Positions 1 through 11,934 of a stretch of 64,000 nt of DNA are shown piece by piece. The stretch is from Penaeus vannamei (taxonomy: Eukaryota > Arthropoda > Malacostraca > Decapoda > Penaeidae). How positions within the stretch are numbered: the stretch's first letter is position 1; each line of letters begins with the position of its first letter. The position numbers and the translations under genes were made by a program. The notes beneath the pieces were generated by a model. The model did not search any database. It had not been told where the DNA came from and worked only from the letters and a program-made list of their open reading frames with translations. The DNA lies in assembly GCF_042767895.1 (NCBI RefSeq), contig NC_091570.1, positions 35,805,077 through 35,869,076 of the forward strand, given 5' to 3'.

Positions 1-1040
1 GCCTTTTTGCCCCGACCCTTTTTTTTTTAGTCACTTAAGTGTAACCCAACCGACGCATTGGAGTTCACACCGACATTGAACTCCGAAGTAACGCGAGCCC
101 GCCCGGCCGCCCACAACCCATTGGTGCAATTCGGGATGCTTCTGCTTGCGTGCGCGTGCTTTGCCGGCCCGCCTGATGACGATCCCCGAATGGTTTACAC
201 GTCATTGAAGCTGTAGACGGACGGGCGCCGGTGTTGCGTGGTAGGGAGAAGCTTTGGTAATTGCCGGTATCAGCGTGTTGATGTCGGTCGTCAACAAGGT
301 GGTATTTTTGGTGCGAGACGCTGGCCGGCGCGCTGTGGCGAGGCGTGAGAGCCGTGGGAGGCTGCGTCATAACGAGTGGAAAGTGGCATGAGTTTGTCCA
401 TGGTAAGTGACAGTAATGACGCCGGAGAGGGGCATCCCCCCCCCCCCCCCTCCTTCCCCTCGTTGGCTGATGGACAAAATTGGTTACGTTCACATTTTCT
501 GCGAGCGCAGGTTAGCGGAAAGCATTTTGATTATACTTTAGATATTAGCATTTCATCCCCGCTGTTTCGTTTTGGAAAAGGGGCATTTTTTCGCGGGCCT
601 TCGACTCGCCGCTCTTACCGAGATCAATTTCGGAGTCGTTTGTTCTATTATCGACAGGAATGACCTTTTGTGTAGGGACATGATAACGGGCAGCATTAAT
701 GGGCTCTTGCGGCGTGGCCTGGGCGGCAGGTGGCAGCAGACAGCGCCGTGGCAGCCGGTCAGAGCCTGCCTGGCGTCGAACGAGGAGGCGGTGTGATTAC
801 ACTCCCCATAACTGGTGTTAATGAGAGAAACGAGGAAGCCCGGCCGCCCGTAACTGATGTTAATCACAAGGTCCATGAGTTGATTAGAATATCGGATTAA
901 TTTCGTGCATGATCATTTCATAACGTTTTAACTGATGGATGCCAATTAGAATGGCCAGCGTCCAGGAAATGAATGTAGTTGGTGATGGAATTCATTACGA
1001 GATTAGTGCGGTCCTGTCTGACCCGATTACCACGATCCCG
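1..1040. other. Unique sequence, no gene recognised
   Basis: Mixed-composition sequence with short overlapping open frames on both strands, none with recognisable domains or splice context. A 15-base poly-C run sits at 436-450. A possible CAG|GTTAGC junction near 511 lacks a good pyrimidine tract. I see no promoter or RNA gene. Confidence 0.6.
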
Positions 1041-1795
1041 CCGACCTGGTATCAACGCGGATGGTACCACTGCTACTCTACTCTCTGGCCTGATACCAAC
1101 GCGGGTGGTACCACTGCTACTCTACTCTCTGGCCTGATACCAACGCGGGTGGTACCACTGCTACTCTACTCTCTGGCCTGATACCAACGCGGATGGTACC
1201 ACTGCTACTCTACTCTCTGGCCTGATACCAACGCGGGTGGTACCACTGCTACTCTACTCTCTGGCCTGATACCAACGCGGGTGGTACCACTGCTACTCTA
1301 CTCTCTGGCCTGATACCAACGCGGGTGGTACCACTGCTACTCTACTCTCTGGCCTGATACCAACGCGGATGGTACCACTGCTACTCTACTCTCTGGCCTG
1401 ATACCAACGCGGGTGGTACCACTGCTACTCTACTCTCTGGCCTGATACCAACGCGGGTGGTACCACTGCTACTCTACTCTCTGGCCTGATACCAACGCGG
1501 GTGGTACCACTGCTACTCTACTCTCTGGCCTGATACCAACGCGGGTGGTACCACTGCTACTCTACTCTCTGGCCTGATACCAACGCGGGTGGTACCACTG
1601 CTACTCTACTCTCTGGCCTGATACCAACGCGGGTGGTACCACTGCTACTCTACTCTATGGCCTGGTACCAACGCGGGTGGTACCACTGCTACTCTACTCT
1701 ATGGCCTGGTACCAACGCGGGTGGTACCACTGCTACTCTACTCTATGGCCTGATACCAACGCGGGTGGTACCACTGCTACTCTACTCTCTGGCCT
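1041..1795. repeat. 44-bp minisatellite, 17 copies
   Basis: The core ACCAACGCGG recurs every 44 bases from 1051 (first copy ATCAACGCGG) to 1755, giving 17 copies. Each unit carries GGTACC (KpnI) and CTGCTACTCTACTCT. The main variants are GCGGATGG versus GCGGGTGG (copies 1, 4 and 8 carry A) and CTCTCTGGCCTGAT versus CTCTATGGCCTGGT in the last copies. Because 44 is not a multiple of three, reading frames rotate through the array, and TGA in CCTGATACC closes one of them. The frames across it are therefore repeat artefacts. Unequal exchange or slippage is the likely origin. Confidence 0.97.
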
Positions 1796-2269
1796 CGTCC
1801 GCCTGGCTATTACTCTCGCGGTGGTATGGTAGTCGTCATTGCAAGTGGCAGGTGACGTGTGGAAATAGCACTGATTGACTGTTTGACTGTTGACGCTCTA
1901 AATAGATTGTGAAGTTATTTAATATGTATATTGCGTTATCGCGTTTTTATTTTATTTTGTTTTATTTTTTTATGCTGTTCGCATTGAGTGTTTAGAATTA
2001 TTTTAAAGTTGTATTGAATGTTGATGGTGTGTTATCGCGTTTGTGTGTGTAATCATGGCCTTATCAAAGTTTGTTGTGAGTGATAATGAGATGAACATAT
2101 TAATTATATATGCATATTTACTTAGGCTTAGGTTCCAATAAGACCATCAGGGAACGGATAAACACCGTTCATATTTTTAATCCGATGGACAAACTGCGGC
2201 GGCTTTGGTTCTGAAAGCGCTCGCGGGGTCCGATACTACAGCATTTACGTAGGTATTTTAAGAGATTTT
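1796..2269. other. AT-rich unique sequence
   Basis: Sequence after the minisatellite turns AT-rich, with TTTTATTTTATTTTG-like runs near 1943-1970. No gene, RNA or clear regulatory signal is seen. Confidence 0.5.
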
Positions 2270-2503
2270 AATTTATTTTTATACATCTGCTTGGATTATT
2301 TTATATGTTTTGTTTTATCCTTACCGCTTAACGTGTGTGGTATGATGTATTTCATTTTATGTTCATAACTACGGTGGTATTTTGTAATCCTTTGATCTTA
2401 TAATTTATTTTTATATCTACGTAGATTATTTTATGATGTATTTTATTTTATCCGTACAGCTTAACATATATTTCATTTTATCCTCAAAACTACACAGATA
2501 TTG
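2270..2503. repeat. Diverged AT-rich direct duplication (two copies of about 100-115 bp)
   Basis: Copy A (2270-2384) and copy B (2402-2503) share in order AATTTATTTTTATA, a TCTnCnTnGATTATTTTAT block, TTTTATTTTATCC or TTTTGTTTTATCC, a short AGCTTAAC/CGCTTAACG block, ATnTATTTCATTTTAT and an AACTAC..AGATATTG/GGTATTTTG end. They differ by many substitutions and small indels, so the duplication is old. No coding potential is visible. Confidence 0.75.
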
Positions 2504-3109
2504 TATATTGTATTTTTATCTGTATCAAACAATGGCTATATAATGAGAACGGGGAGACGAGGGTATAAATAAAAAAAATTAGCCCTCTTCTGGGAATGGC
2601 TAATAAGTTCCTTTCATCGCAGAACCGGCAGTCGTGGGGGGGGGGGGGAGGGGGGGGGTCGCTTCCATTTCCCTTTGTGGCGCGTATGAAATTCAGTGTC
2701 ATTGATTCGATTACTCTTTTTTTTTTTTAAATCGTCGGGTCACGCTGAATATGATTGAATATATATATATATGCGTACAGTCTGTGATGATGAAATTTGT
2801 GTCGTTTGTGTGTTTGTATATTTATATTTTCATGTATATGTTTTTTTTTTTCGTTTATGTATATGGACTTTTTATTTACATAGTTATTCATTCATTTGTG
2901 CGATTGCAAATTTAGCGTTCGGGGTGTAGGAAAGTGTGCCTTGGTGGCTGCTGTGCAATGAAGGGCGTGGGTGTGTGGTGGTGGTGGGGGTGTGGAGGGT
3001 GAAGGTGAAGGTGAGTGGGTAGCTACTGCCCCCCCCCCTCCCCCAATGATCAAGCCGGATGTCATAGTGGGGATCTGGAAGGATCAGCACGAGTGAGATC
3101 GTTGTTACT
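2504..3109. other. Unique sequence with an interrupted poly-G run
   Basis: A G-run broken by single A residues occupies about 2636-2658. Short AT runs and T-runs follow at 2761-2772 and 2839-2850. AAG|GTGAGT near 3009-3017 resembles a 5' splice site but has no acceptor or open exon upstream. Confidence 0.5.
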
Positions 3110-3610
<501 letters not shown>

Positions 3611-5932
3611 CCATGGCGGCAGATCTTGAATTAAGTTACGGTACGAGACCTTGTACAAGAGAGGAGGCAAGGACGGCGAGGAATATTTATGGGGTTGCGG
3701 TAGGTTGTCAAGCCTGCACGTTTCGGTTGTTGCAAGGCGAGGCTGGGTTGTTGACGGGGTGCGGAGGGGGATAGATAGAAGGGGGAGCGATAAAGGAAGG
3801 AAGCTTGTACGGGGAGAGGAAGAGGAAGGGAGATGCAAGGTGGTTGTAGAGGGGGGGGAGGGAGGAGAGGGAGGGAGAAACCGAAGTTGAGCTGGCCTGC
3901 AGATAAACAGCTGGGAAGAGTGGAGTTTATAGTGAGGCGTTGAATTTACGAGTTGCGAGCCCACCCGTATTATCTTTTTTTTTTTTTACAAGTGCCACCA
4001 AAGTATGAGCCGCGGGCGATACGAATTTTTTTTATGTTCGGGCTTACTGTTAACTAATACGGTTTTAGTGTCGCATTTCCGAGGCGGGGGGCGCGAGGTA
4101 GGCTTATTCCGTCGGGGGAGTTTCCAGGGCGTCGGTCAATCGGGTCGCCGGAGTGCAGCCTTCCCCGGGACAACGTGGGGGTTGTTTATGCCATTATGGT
4201 AATGCCGGATCGGCCTTCAGCGCGAAAATTCAGTTACGGTCGTGGAGAGTCGAGCTGGATTGCCCTGTCAGCCCGAAAGGGGTTTGGTGGGCTTGTTTTG
4301 TTGTTTTGTGTTCTAGATTGTGTGGGGATGGTGAAAGAAATTCGTGCTTTTTTGGTAAATTGGGTATTTTTTGGTCATTGTACTGTAAATAGATGTTTTT
4401 TGTTGGGGGGGGGGGGGGTGTATGGGCTGTAGCGGCATGAACTGCCTCTTCGGAGAAACATTAAAAATACATTAAGAAAAGACATCACATGCACACCACC
4501 GATTTTCCTGGCCCTCTGATTCCAGATTTGCCGGATTAACCATTTTTTTCGGGACCGGCAGTGGCACGTAATAATTCAATATTATGCCTGTGACCCACTA
4601 ATTATGTGTGCCTTCCGTGTCTCTAAATCACTATGGCGCACTGTAAACATAAACACAGATACGAAACGGAAATGGAAAGATGAAGAGAAACCCATAACGT
4701 TGTAGTAAATGATAGAGAGTTATTAAGAGTTCGTACCTTCGACCGGACTGTCAAAAAAGACGGTAAATCGGCGGTGCAGCTGTACAGTTTGAAGAACATC
4801 TGATACCACCGCATAGAAGGGGAACTGGAGGGTATGGGCGAGAGTTTGGGCAAGTTTGAAACCTCATAGTTGTGTGTTATGTGACGCTGCCACACCCCCA
4901 GCCCCATGCGGAGGGTGTGTTTGAGGGGGACTGTGACTTTCATTACAAACCTGATTAGATGTGTGTAAGCGCATCATGCTGCAGAAGGGCCGATAGCGTT
5001 TCATTTCCGATGTGCTCTGGTTATTTATTACATTTAATTACACGAGCTTTGATAGGGGTTGCCGGGTGGATGTTGGCAGGAAATGCAGTGCCGTAGATGA
5101 TCGTTTGGAAGAGGAGGCATTAGAGAGTCGCTGTGCCACAGACAACTATTTAGATGGGGGAAAAATATTCATAGTACCTAGAGAACCGCACCGCACATGG
5201 TACCAGCTGAAGAAGCAGTTGTTGTGAGCCTTTGTTTGGACAAGCGCTTGTAGTTAGCTTGTCATTGTTAACCGATACCATGTGGAGGCCGATTTCGCTT
5301 CTGGTGTCACCCACGTGCACCGGCGCCCGCGTCAGGGCGTGAGAGAGGGCTGATTTCTCGGTGGTTACTTTACACTCGGTGGGATGCCTTTTAGGGTGCA
5401 ATTTATGGCTTCGCTTGCGGGTCTTTAATGCGGTGGATTGGTAAAGAAAATTAAAGAAATAAGAGAATATAAAAATAAAAGTAAAAGGTAAATAAATTAG
5501 AAAAAAATGAAATAAAGACTGACCTAGATGGGTGAAGGCACGGTGTAATACTGCGTTTGAAACTCGATGCTGACGATGGTCTGATTTGGGTAATGGTCCA
5601 CTGAACGAGCTTGCAGGCCCCTCCAAGCCTTTCCTCGTTACACGTAATACGCCACCTCCTTGCATCCGATATCCTGGTACTTCTTGATTCATTTACATTG
5701 ATCTTATTTTCGTTAGGAGTCCACTGGTCGCCCGATTCGTGTAAAAAGCTGCTTGCGATTTTGCACGTGAAGAGATGGGCGAATAGTATCGTATCCTTCC
5801 CTTGGGAGAGAATAACACCGACCCTGGAAGGCTCGAAGCGTGATTAAAAACCGACTCATTAGCATAATCCTCCCGGGTGAGATCTGACGCCCCCTAATAC
5901 CTGTCTTGTTTGTTCCGCGGATTACCTGTCTA
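3611..5932. other. Unique sequence, no gene recognised
   Basis: About 2.3 kb of mixed sequence. A T13 run followed by ACAAG at 3978-3992 looks like a weak acceptor. A 14-base G-run is at 4405-4418. A better acceptor, with branch-like ATTGAT, TTATTTTCGTTAG and AG at 5715-5716, ends just before GAGTCC; the sequence after it soon meets stops in the frames checked. No RNA gene seen. Confidence 0.5.
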
Positions 5933-6145
5933 CCTCCTCCCCTCTCCCCTCTCCTCTCCTCTCCTCTCCCTCTCCTCCCCTCTCCTCCTCCTCTCCTCTC
6001 CCCCTCCTCTCCTCTCCTCCTCTCCTCTCCTCTCCTCCTCTCCTCTCCTCTCTCCTCTCTCCTCTCTCCTCTCCCCCTCCTCTCCTCTCCCCCTCCTCTC
6101 CCCCTCCTCTCCCCCTCCTCTCCTCTCCCCCTCCTCTCCTCTCCT
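5933..6145. repeat. 213-nt uninterrupted pyrimidine tract, (TCTCC)n-like
   Basis: Every base is C or T, in mixed CTCTC, CTCCT and CCCCTCCT units. It ends at AACAACAACAACAAG (6146-6160). Homopyrimidine/homopurine tracts this long can form intramolecular triplexes. Open frames on both strands here are artefacts. Confidence 0.96.
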
Positions 6146-6321
6146 AACAACAACAACAAGGAAAGTTTCCCAGCGTCCTCGGGTGCTCCTTGGCGACGCT
6201 GGCGATGGGCGTTCTTGGTGCCCGGGGGAAAGCCCTCGCGCGACCCGTGGGTGTCCCGAGATGCAGCCTCGCACATGTTGATTTTTTGTCCCTCCGGATC
6301 GTAACTCGACCGGGCTGGGAA

Positions 6322-6530
6322 GATGGAGAGGAGGGAGAGGGAGAGGAATGGAGAAGGGGAGGGTGAGGGTGAGGGTGAGGAGAAGGGAGAGGAAAGAGGC
6401 GAAGGGGAGGGAGAGGGAGAGGGAGAGGGAGAGAAAAGAGGCGAGGGGGGAGGAAGAGGGAGATGGAGAGGGCGAGGAGGGGGGAGGGTGAGTGAGAAGG
6501 GGTAGGGGAGAAGGAGAGGAAAGAGGCGAG
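6322..6530. repeat. Purine-rich tract (GGGAGA/GGTGAG)n
   Basis: A G/A-rich block with GGGAGA, GGGTGAG and GAGGCGAGG motifs lies 176 bases after the pyrimidine tract at 5933-6145. The two are approximate reverse complements in composition and could pair. A (GGGA)n run follows at 6595-6620. Confidence 0.85.
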
Positions 6531-8140
6531 AGGAGGCGGCTTAGGGGTGGGGAATAATGGTGTGAGGTGGGGTGGGGTGGAGTAAGGAGTTGGGAGGGGA
6601 GGGAGGGAGGGAGGGAGGGAATGTCGGTCGTATTCCCAGAGGGAGATGGTAGGCTGAACGAGATAATTAGCCTTGATGCAAGTATTGTGTGTCTGTGAGG
6701 TCTACACGACAAAGATAACTCAATATAGAACTCTCGGAGAGTGTGCACCGTATATGTATTGTCGAAGGTCTTCAGCAGTTGAATATTACTGTATTATGGA
6801 GTCGTAAGGGAAGTGAAGGATAGATGTATCCCATATCCTTCCTTTGTATCGGTATATTATTGATCATTTTGATATTTTTTTATTTAACATACTTTTGTAG
6901 CAGTGTAGCGTTATGTTATCCATGGAAATTTTATTCGCCTTTAGTCATTCTTTAAATCCATAACTGTTCAGAATAAAAAAAAACATGCTCGTTAATGGAA
7001 CAACTGCAGGTAGGCGCGTCGTGTCCTGAATGACGTGTAGTACCGTGAAAAATATCACACAGAGGAACAAAAATATAACGGCAGCTGAAGGCAGGTCAAG
7101 GGGCTGTCTGTTGACCTCACCTTCCCGGAATGACCTGTCTCTTTTGTCTCCCGCCGTGCGCCGAGGTGCGGTGTCACTCTCTCCCATTCAGTCCTTTTTT
7201 GTAGGACGAGGCTGAAATATCGATTCACAAGCAATATGCTCTTAAAAACGATTGTCTTGCGAGGAGGCTATATGTGGGTGTACGTATTTTGTTATCGATG
7301 GATATTCTCTCGTCTGCGCGCGCATGTGTGCGTATCCCTATTATAACAGGTTTGCTAGTCATGATGCTATTTTAGACACTTGGGTATGTGTGGGCGTTTT
7401 ATTGGTTACTTCCGTTTTCACCCCTGCTGTTATATAAGAAAATGTGGTCTCCACTTTCGGAATACGTTCTATCCATTTTGAGGAAATGGATGGTGTAATT
7501 TAGTCGGTACTTATTTTATTCGTTCAACTCGAGTAGAGAACCAGTTTTGTGATCTTGCCTCGAGGCCGCGCTGTAAAGCTTGAAGGTCGACTGCAAGACC
7601 GCCAGAACCGTGAGAGATGAGGTTCGAGAGCGAGAGCGATGGGTCGCTGACGAAGGGCGTTTTGACTGACGGTGAGGCGGCCGCGGAAGCCCTGCTGGGG
7701 CGTCTCGGCAGCAGTTCCTCCTCCTCCGCTGTATCGCCAAGGACAGCTTCTCCGATTTCGCTTAATTATTGGCTTGACCGGACACTTCGAAACCGGTATC
7801 GTGTATCGGGCTGATGATATCGGGTATCGGAACTATTTAATGTTTTTATTGCCGGGGCGATAAACGTGCTAACATGTGGTTTTTCTCGTGTTTTTTTACC
7901 TGTCGGGTGTGAATATTTGTGTACAACCTACCTGCAAATTAGTCATTTTATTGCCCGTCTTATTGGCCATCAGCACAAATTTTAGTGCGTTTCGGTTAGT
8001 ATTACGTCCGAGGCGATTAATGTCGATATCTGTATGCAGTCTGAACTTGTACTGTTTTTACTTGAATGGGTCATAAAGTTTGTAGAGAATTAACGATATA
8101 TATATATTTTTTACATTTTTACGTCAGTTTTTTTTAGAAA
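6531..8140. other. Unique sequence with one good isolated 3' splice site
   Basis: No gene is recognised. At 7183-7204 CTCCCATTCAGTCC, T6 and GTAG form a good acceptor, and the frame starting at 7205 stays open 56 codons to TAG at 7373. The encoded peptide has no family I recognise. The ORF at 7617-7814 has no supporting context. Confidence 0.45.
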
Positions 8141-8172
8141 TGGCTAACATTTTCTTTCTCTTCTAGGTAAGG
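8141..8172 (+). promoter_or_regulatory. Candidate recursive splice site (ratchet point) 1, TAG|GTAAGG
   Basis: A branch-point-like CTAAC (8143-8147) is followed by TTTTCTTTCTC, then TTCTAG ending at 8166, and immediately by GTAAGG from 8167. A complete 3' splice site abuts a near-consensus 5' splice site with no exon between them. In Drosophila and vertebrates this arrangement defines ratchet points in very long introns. The preceding base is T where C is preferred. An alternative is an ordinary terminal exon starting at 8167, since that frame is open. The call is from sequence only, with no RNA evidence. Confidence 0.4.
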
Positions 8173-8442
8173 ACGGCGCTCCAATGTCTCCCTGAGCCGA
8201 GCCGAGCCCGCAGCCCCGCGAGGAGGAGCTCGGCCAAAGTAGGTGACATTACACTGAAATACGATGACGCCGGGGATGGTCACCGGAGGAGGAGGCGACC
8301 GCCCGCGGGAGGGTCTTGGGGCTCGATCAGCTGGCAGGGGGTCCGCCCTCCCTGCCCGGCTACTGCTGCTGCGGGCGACGTCTTCCTCTGCTTGGGGCGA
8401 GACGCGGGACACTGCCTGCTGGGCGCCATGGAGGGGTTTTGA
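8167..8442 (+). other. Open frame directly after the 8166 acceptor (possible terminal exon)
   Basis: Reading from the first base after the acceptor, 91 codons are open before TGA at 8440-8442. The segment is GC-rich and contains an arginine run encoded by a GGA/GGC-type stretch at about 8284-8300. There is no ATG at the start, so it would have to be an internal or last exon. An opposite-strand frame is open over much of the same interval. In sequence this GC-rich, a 91-codon run is not rare by chance. No domain is recognised. Confidence 0.12.
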
Positions 8443-10599
8443 TGAGTTCATTCACAACGCGGGTGTCGTGAATACGTTGGAGCAAAGAATGGAAGCGCAA
8501 TTAGAATCCATGTAGTTTTTATGCCTGCGACTTTACACATGGTTGGTAAGCACTTGAAATACTCATTAGGGTTGTGATCTTAGTACCCAACTGTTGGGAG
8601 ACATCTGTGCGCAGATAGTGTAATGTGAGAAAGCTAATCTTGCGTGTTCTAGCACTTATCTGTCCGCCCTCCTTTACCCGCCTTGGGTAACACACTTGTC
8701 TCGGTACACTTCTAACCGAGGAGGCCAGCGTGCGTTCGTCTGTTGACAAGAGATGGACGAATTTAAATACGAAATATTCAAAATCTTCAGGGACATGCAT
8801 GCGAAAATTGCTGCATTCTCTTCAAGTACATCAGATGATGATGAGCCACATGACGGCGCGGTATTGGTATTGTTTGTCTGGCTTGGTCTCCGTGGGACTG
8901 GAGTACCGCCGCCCCTGCGCCTCACCCGGCCAGCCTCCCCGCACCGGTGCTGGGCCCTCCTCCGCCCCGCCCGCGTTACCTGAGCTTGGCTGCGAACTTA
9001 TCGCTTTGGTTTTGCGGGTTCCCTGGCTGGCGCTGACCGCCTCTCGGGCTGACGCTGTTCGTCTCGAAACGTGCCAGCTCACTCGGTGCCCGTTGGACTG
9101 GCTGGCCTCGCTGGGGTGAGCCTTTCCCCCCCAACGCGAAAATAAAGGGGCGTCAACTTTCGTAGCGGCTAGGCCACTGCCCCCCTGGGATGTGCGGCGT
9201 TGAGCCCCACGTTTGACCTCCACACTCCGCACGCCGCTTTATTGAAGAAGTTCGCTTTGAGCTCTCGCCTTCGCTTTCGTCTTGAGATTTTGCCGGGATT
9301 CAGGCCCGGGGGAGCGCGTCACGTCAAAGCAGAGATTTTCCTCTTATTCTGACGCTGAAAGGCGATTATGTGTCCGTTCTTAATATGCGGTTTGTGAAGC
9401 GAGGGAGTTTGGATGTCTCTATCTAAGCGTTGCTGCCCCGATGGGCGAGGGTAGGGGAGTGGGAGGGGGTGGAGGGGCAGGGGAGGAGGTGGAGTGGGAA
9501 AAGGGACAGGGGTAGGGGAGGTAAAGAGGATGGGAGGGGGAAGGGAGGGGAGGGGTGAGAGAATAGCTCAGGGGTGTATGGAGGTGATTGGACAGGCGGA
9601 GTTCATGGAATGGTCCGTGTATGTTGGAGGAAGCCGACGCGAGGGCGAGGTTAGGTTGGGTTAATTTTGTTTTATTGTCTTACATTTGCTGCCGTGGCCG
9701 CTGCTCACGTCATGATGGCGAAGGTGTGCGGTAGCGAGCGAGCAGCGAGGGCCGCTTTGTGCAAATTCCCCCGGGACGCGCTGCAGTGTAAGCCAACCTG
9801 CGCTGGGATTGCCGCGATCCGCCGAGTGTCCCGGATTTCGACGTAGGTGCAGTTGCGTGAGGCGATTACGTCCTGGCATAAGTACTCGCCGGGTTTATTG
9901 TAGCCGAGGCGCCATTTCCAGCGAGGCAACTCTGCGTAATAGTTCGGTGGAGGTCGTGGATATAACGCAGCGTAGGTTTACACGTCTTCGCCACGTGGGT
10001 AAATGAACACTCCACAAGTCGTTGTTCAGCCTGTACAGTAGTAATGATCTCAATTTTTTTTGCACATTTAGTAATAATAATCTCCGGACACTCCCTGGTA
10101 CACACGTCAGCAATTACAGCAGGAATAACTCGTCAAAAAAAAGAAAAAAAGGAGAAAACAGCCAGAATGAAGGGCTCGGCAAGAAGGTACCTCCGGGATC
10201 CATGGAAACCCCGATGCCGCCGTGTAAGCAAGATGTGCAACTGATACGGCCATTTTCATCACGGGACGGCAAAGAATGGTCGGGCTTGAGAGCCTGTAAT
10301 AAGGTATCCGATCGGCAATAAAGTCGCACTATAAAAAAAAGTAAGTACCATAAGAAGGGGGCGGTCGTTAAGTGTTTTTGGGAATGAAATATGACCTTTG
10401 AGGAGTCGGTTTTATGAGTGCCAAGATCCAGCAGACGAGCGATTCATCACGTGAGCCCAATCGGGGGGAGGCCGGGCCATGTGGGGAGTCCGTCGGGATC
10501 CTCTGCAGGTGGCACAGCGACGGGGCGGGGCCTGTCCGGGCCTGTCCGAGGGGCACGGGGAAGGAGGCGTTCCGGGCACTGCGTAAGATCCGTCTTCGT
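8443..10599. other. Unique sequence, no gene recognised
   Basis: Contains a G-rich stretch at 9440-9560 (GGGGAGG/GGTGGAG motifs) and ordinary mixed sequence elsewhere. Overlapping small frames on both strands between 8730 and 9230 lack family resemblance or paired splice sites. Confidence 0.5.
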
Positions 10600-10975
10600 C
10601 ATCCTTCTCCTCCTTCCCCCTTCACCTTCATCTCTTCCTTCACTCTCCATCTCCTTCCCATCCCTCCTCCCCCCTTCCCATCTCCTCCTCCCTCCTCCCC
10701 CCTTCCCATCTCCTCCTCCCTCCTCCTTCCTCTTTCACCACCACCTCCCTCCTCCTTCCTCTTTCACCACCACCTCCCTCCCTCCCTCCCTCCCGCCGTC
10801 CCGCCACGACCACCCGCCTCCTCCTCCTTCCTCCCTCCTCCCACCACCCCCTCCCTCCCTCCTCCCACCACCCCCTCCCTCCCTCCTCCCACCACCCCTC
10901 CCTCCCTCCTCCCACCACCCCTCCCTCCCTCCTCCCACCACCCCTCCCTCCCTCCTCCCTCCTCCCTCCCTCTTT
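10600..10975. repeat. CT/ACC-rich block with a 23-24-bp minisatellite
   Basis: Pyrimidine-rich sequence carries several nested tandem duplications. CCACCACCC recurs at 10841, 10865, 10889, 10912 and 10935, a 23-24-bp unit joined by CTCCCTCCCTCCTC. Upstream are duplicated CCCCCCTTCCCATCTCCTCC and CTTTCACCACCACCTCCC units. Pro/Ser-rich and Gly/Arg-rich frames here are artefacts. Confidence 0.92.
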
Positions 10976-11104
10976 TCCTCGGGTTCCAAGAGATTAAGGG
11001 CCGGTGATAGGCCTAGGGGATCACGGTGCGGCGAGATGGCCTGATGACTCCGCGCCTCATCTGTGTATTCCTCGCCGGCCGCAGGGGGAGGCAAAACGTG
11101 GAGA

Positions 11105-11170
11105 AAGGGGGGGTAGGGGGGGGGGGGGGGGGTCGTGGGCGGGGGGCAGGAGGGGGGGTAGGGGTCAGGA
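11105..11170. repeat. G-rich run with long poly-G
   Basis: About 60 bases with several G-runs, one of at least 15 G around 11118-11132, separated by single T, C or A. This is strong G-quadruplex-type sequence on the + strand. A T-rich stretch follows from about 11178. Confidence 0.85.
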
Positions 11171-11724
11171 AAAGGACTTTTTTCTTTTTCTTCTTTTTTC
11201 TCCAAGGACGACCACGTGACTGTGTATGCGGAAGACGGGGCATTGTCTTTATTATTGTTTTTATGTATGTATCTTTTTGTTTTTTTATTAGGCCTAACGT
11301 GCATTTGTTATTTTGGTTTGTTTTTATCTGGATTCGGGATATTTTTTATTGACATTTGGAGTTGTTTGCGAGTAGATATTTTGTAAATGTTGCATATTTT
11401 TATACCAAAACATTCATTTTCATCCCTCTGTGCATTCACTTACTACAATGTTTATTATTCTTCATGCATACAGTGCTTAGATATTGTTGGGGAAGAGCAA
11501 ATAACGTGGACAAAAGCGCATCGATTTCTCGATCGTGCGGGCGGTCACTCTTCCCCGGTGTGAGCCCGAGCGACGGCCGCCCGTGAGAGAGAGCGCCGCG
11601 GAGGGAAGGGCGTGCGGGAGAAGTGATCGCGCTTTTTATTTAGTATGCTGGCGTTGCAGGCGAGGGAGAGGCGGGGGGGAACGCTGTGTAAATACGAGGG
11701 CGTCGCTTCGCAGGGAGAGAGGTT

Positions 11725-11900
11725 GAGGGCGTGTGGGGGGTGGGGGGGTGGGCGTGTGGGGGGGTGGGGGTAGGGCGTGTGGGGGCTGGGGGGGTGGGGG
11801 TAGGGCGTGTGGGGGCTGGGGGGGTGGGCGTGTGGGTTTGGGGGGTGGGCGTGTGGGGGCTGGGGGAGTGGGCGTGTGGGTTTGGGGGTAGGGAGGGTGG
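11725..11900. repeat. G-rich minisatellite, about 7 copies of GGGCGTGTGGG core
   Basis: GGGCGTGTGGG or a close form recurs near 11727, 11750, 11773, 11803, 11826, 11847 and 11870, at 21-30-base spacing, joined by GGGGGTGGGGGTA or TTTGGGGGG. It is imperfect and G-quadruplex-prone. Val/Gly frames here come from the repeat. Confidence 0.9.
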
Positions 11901-11934
11901 GAGGCGGCGTGGGTCGATGTGAAGGGAGGTGGGG

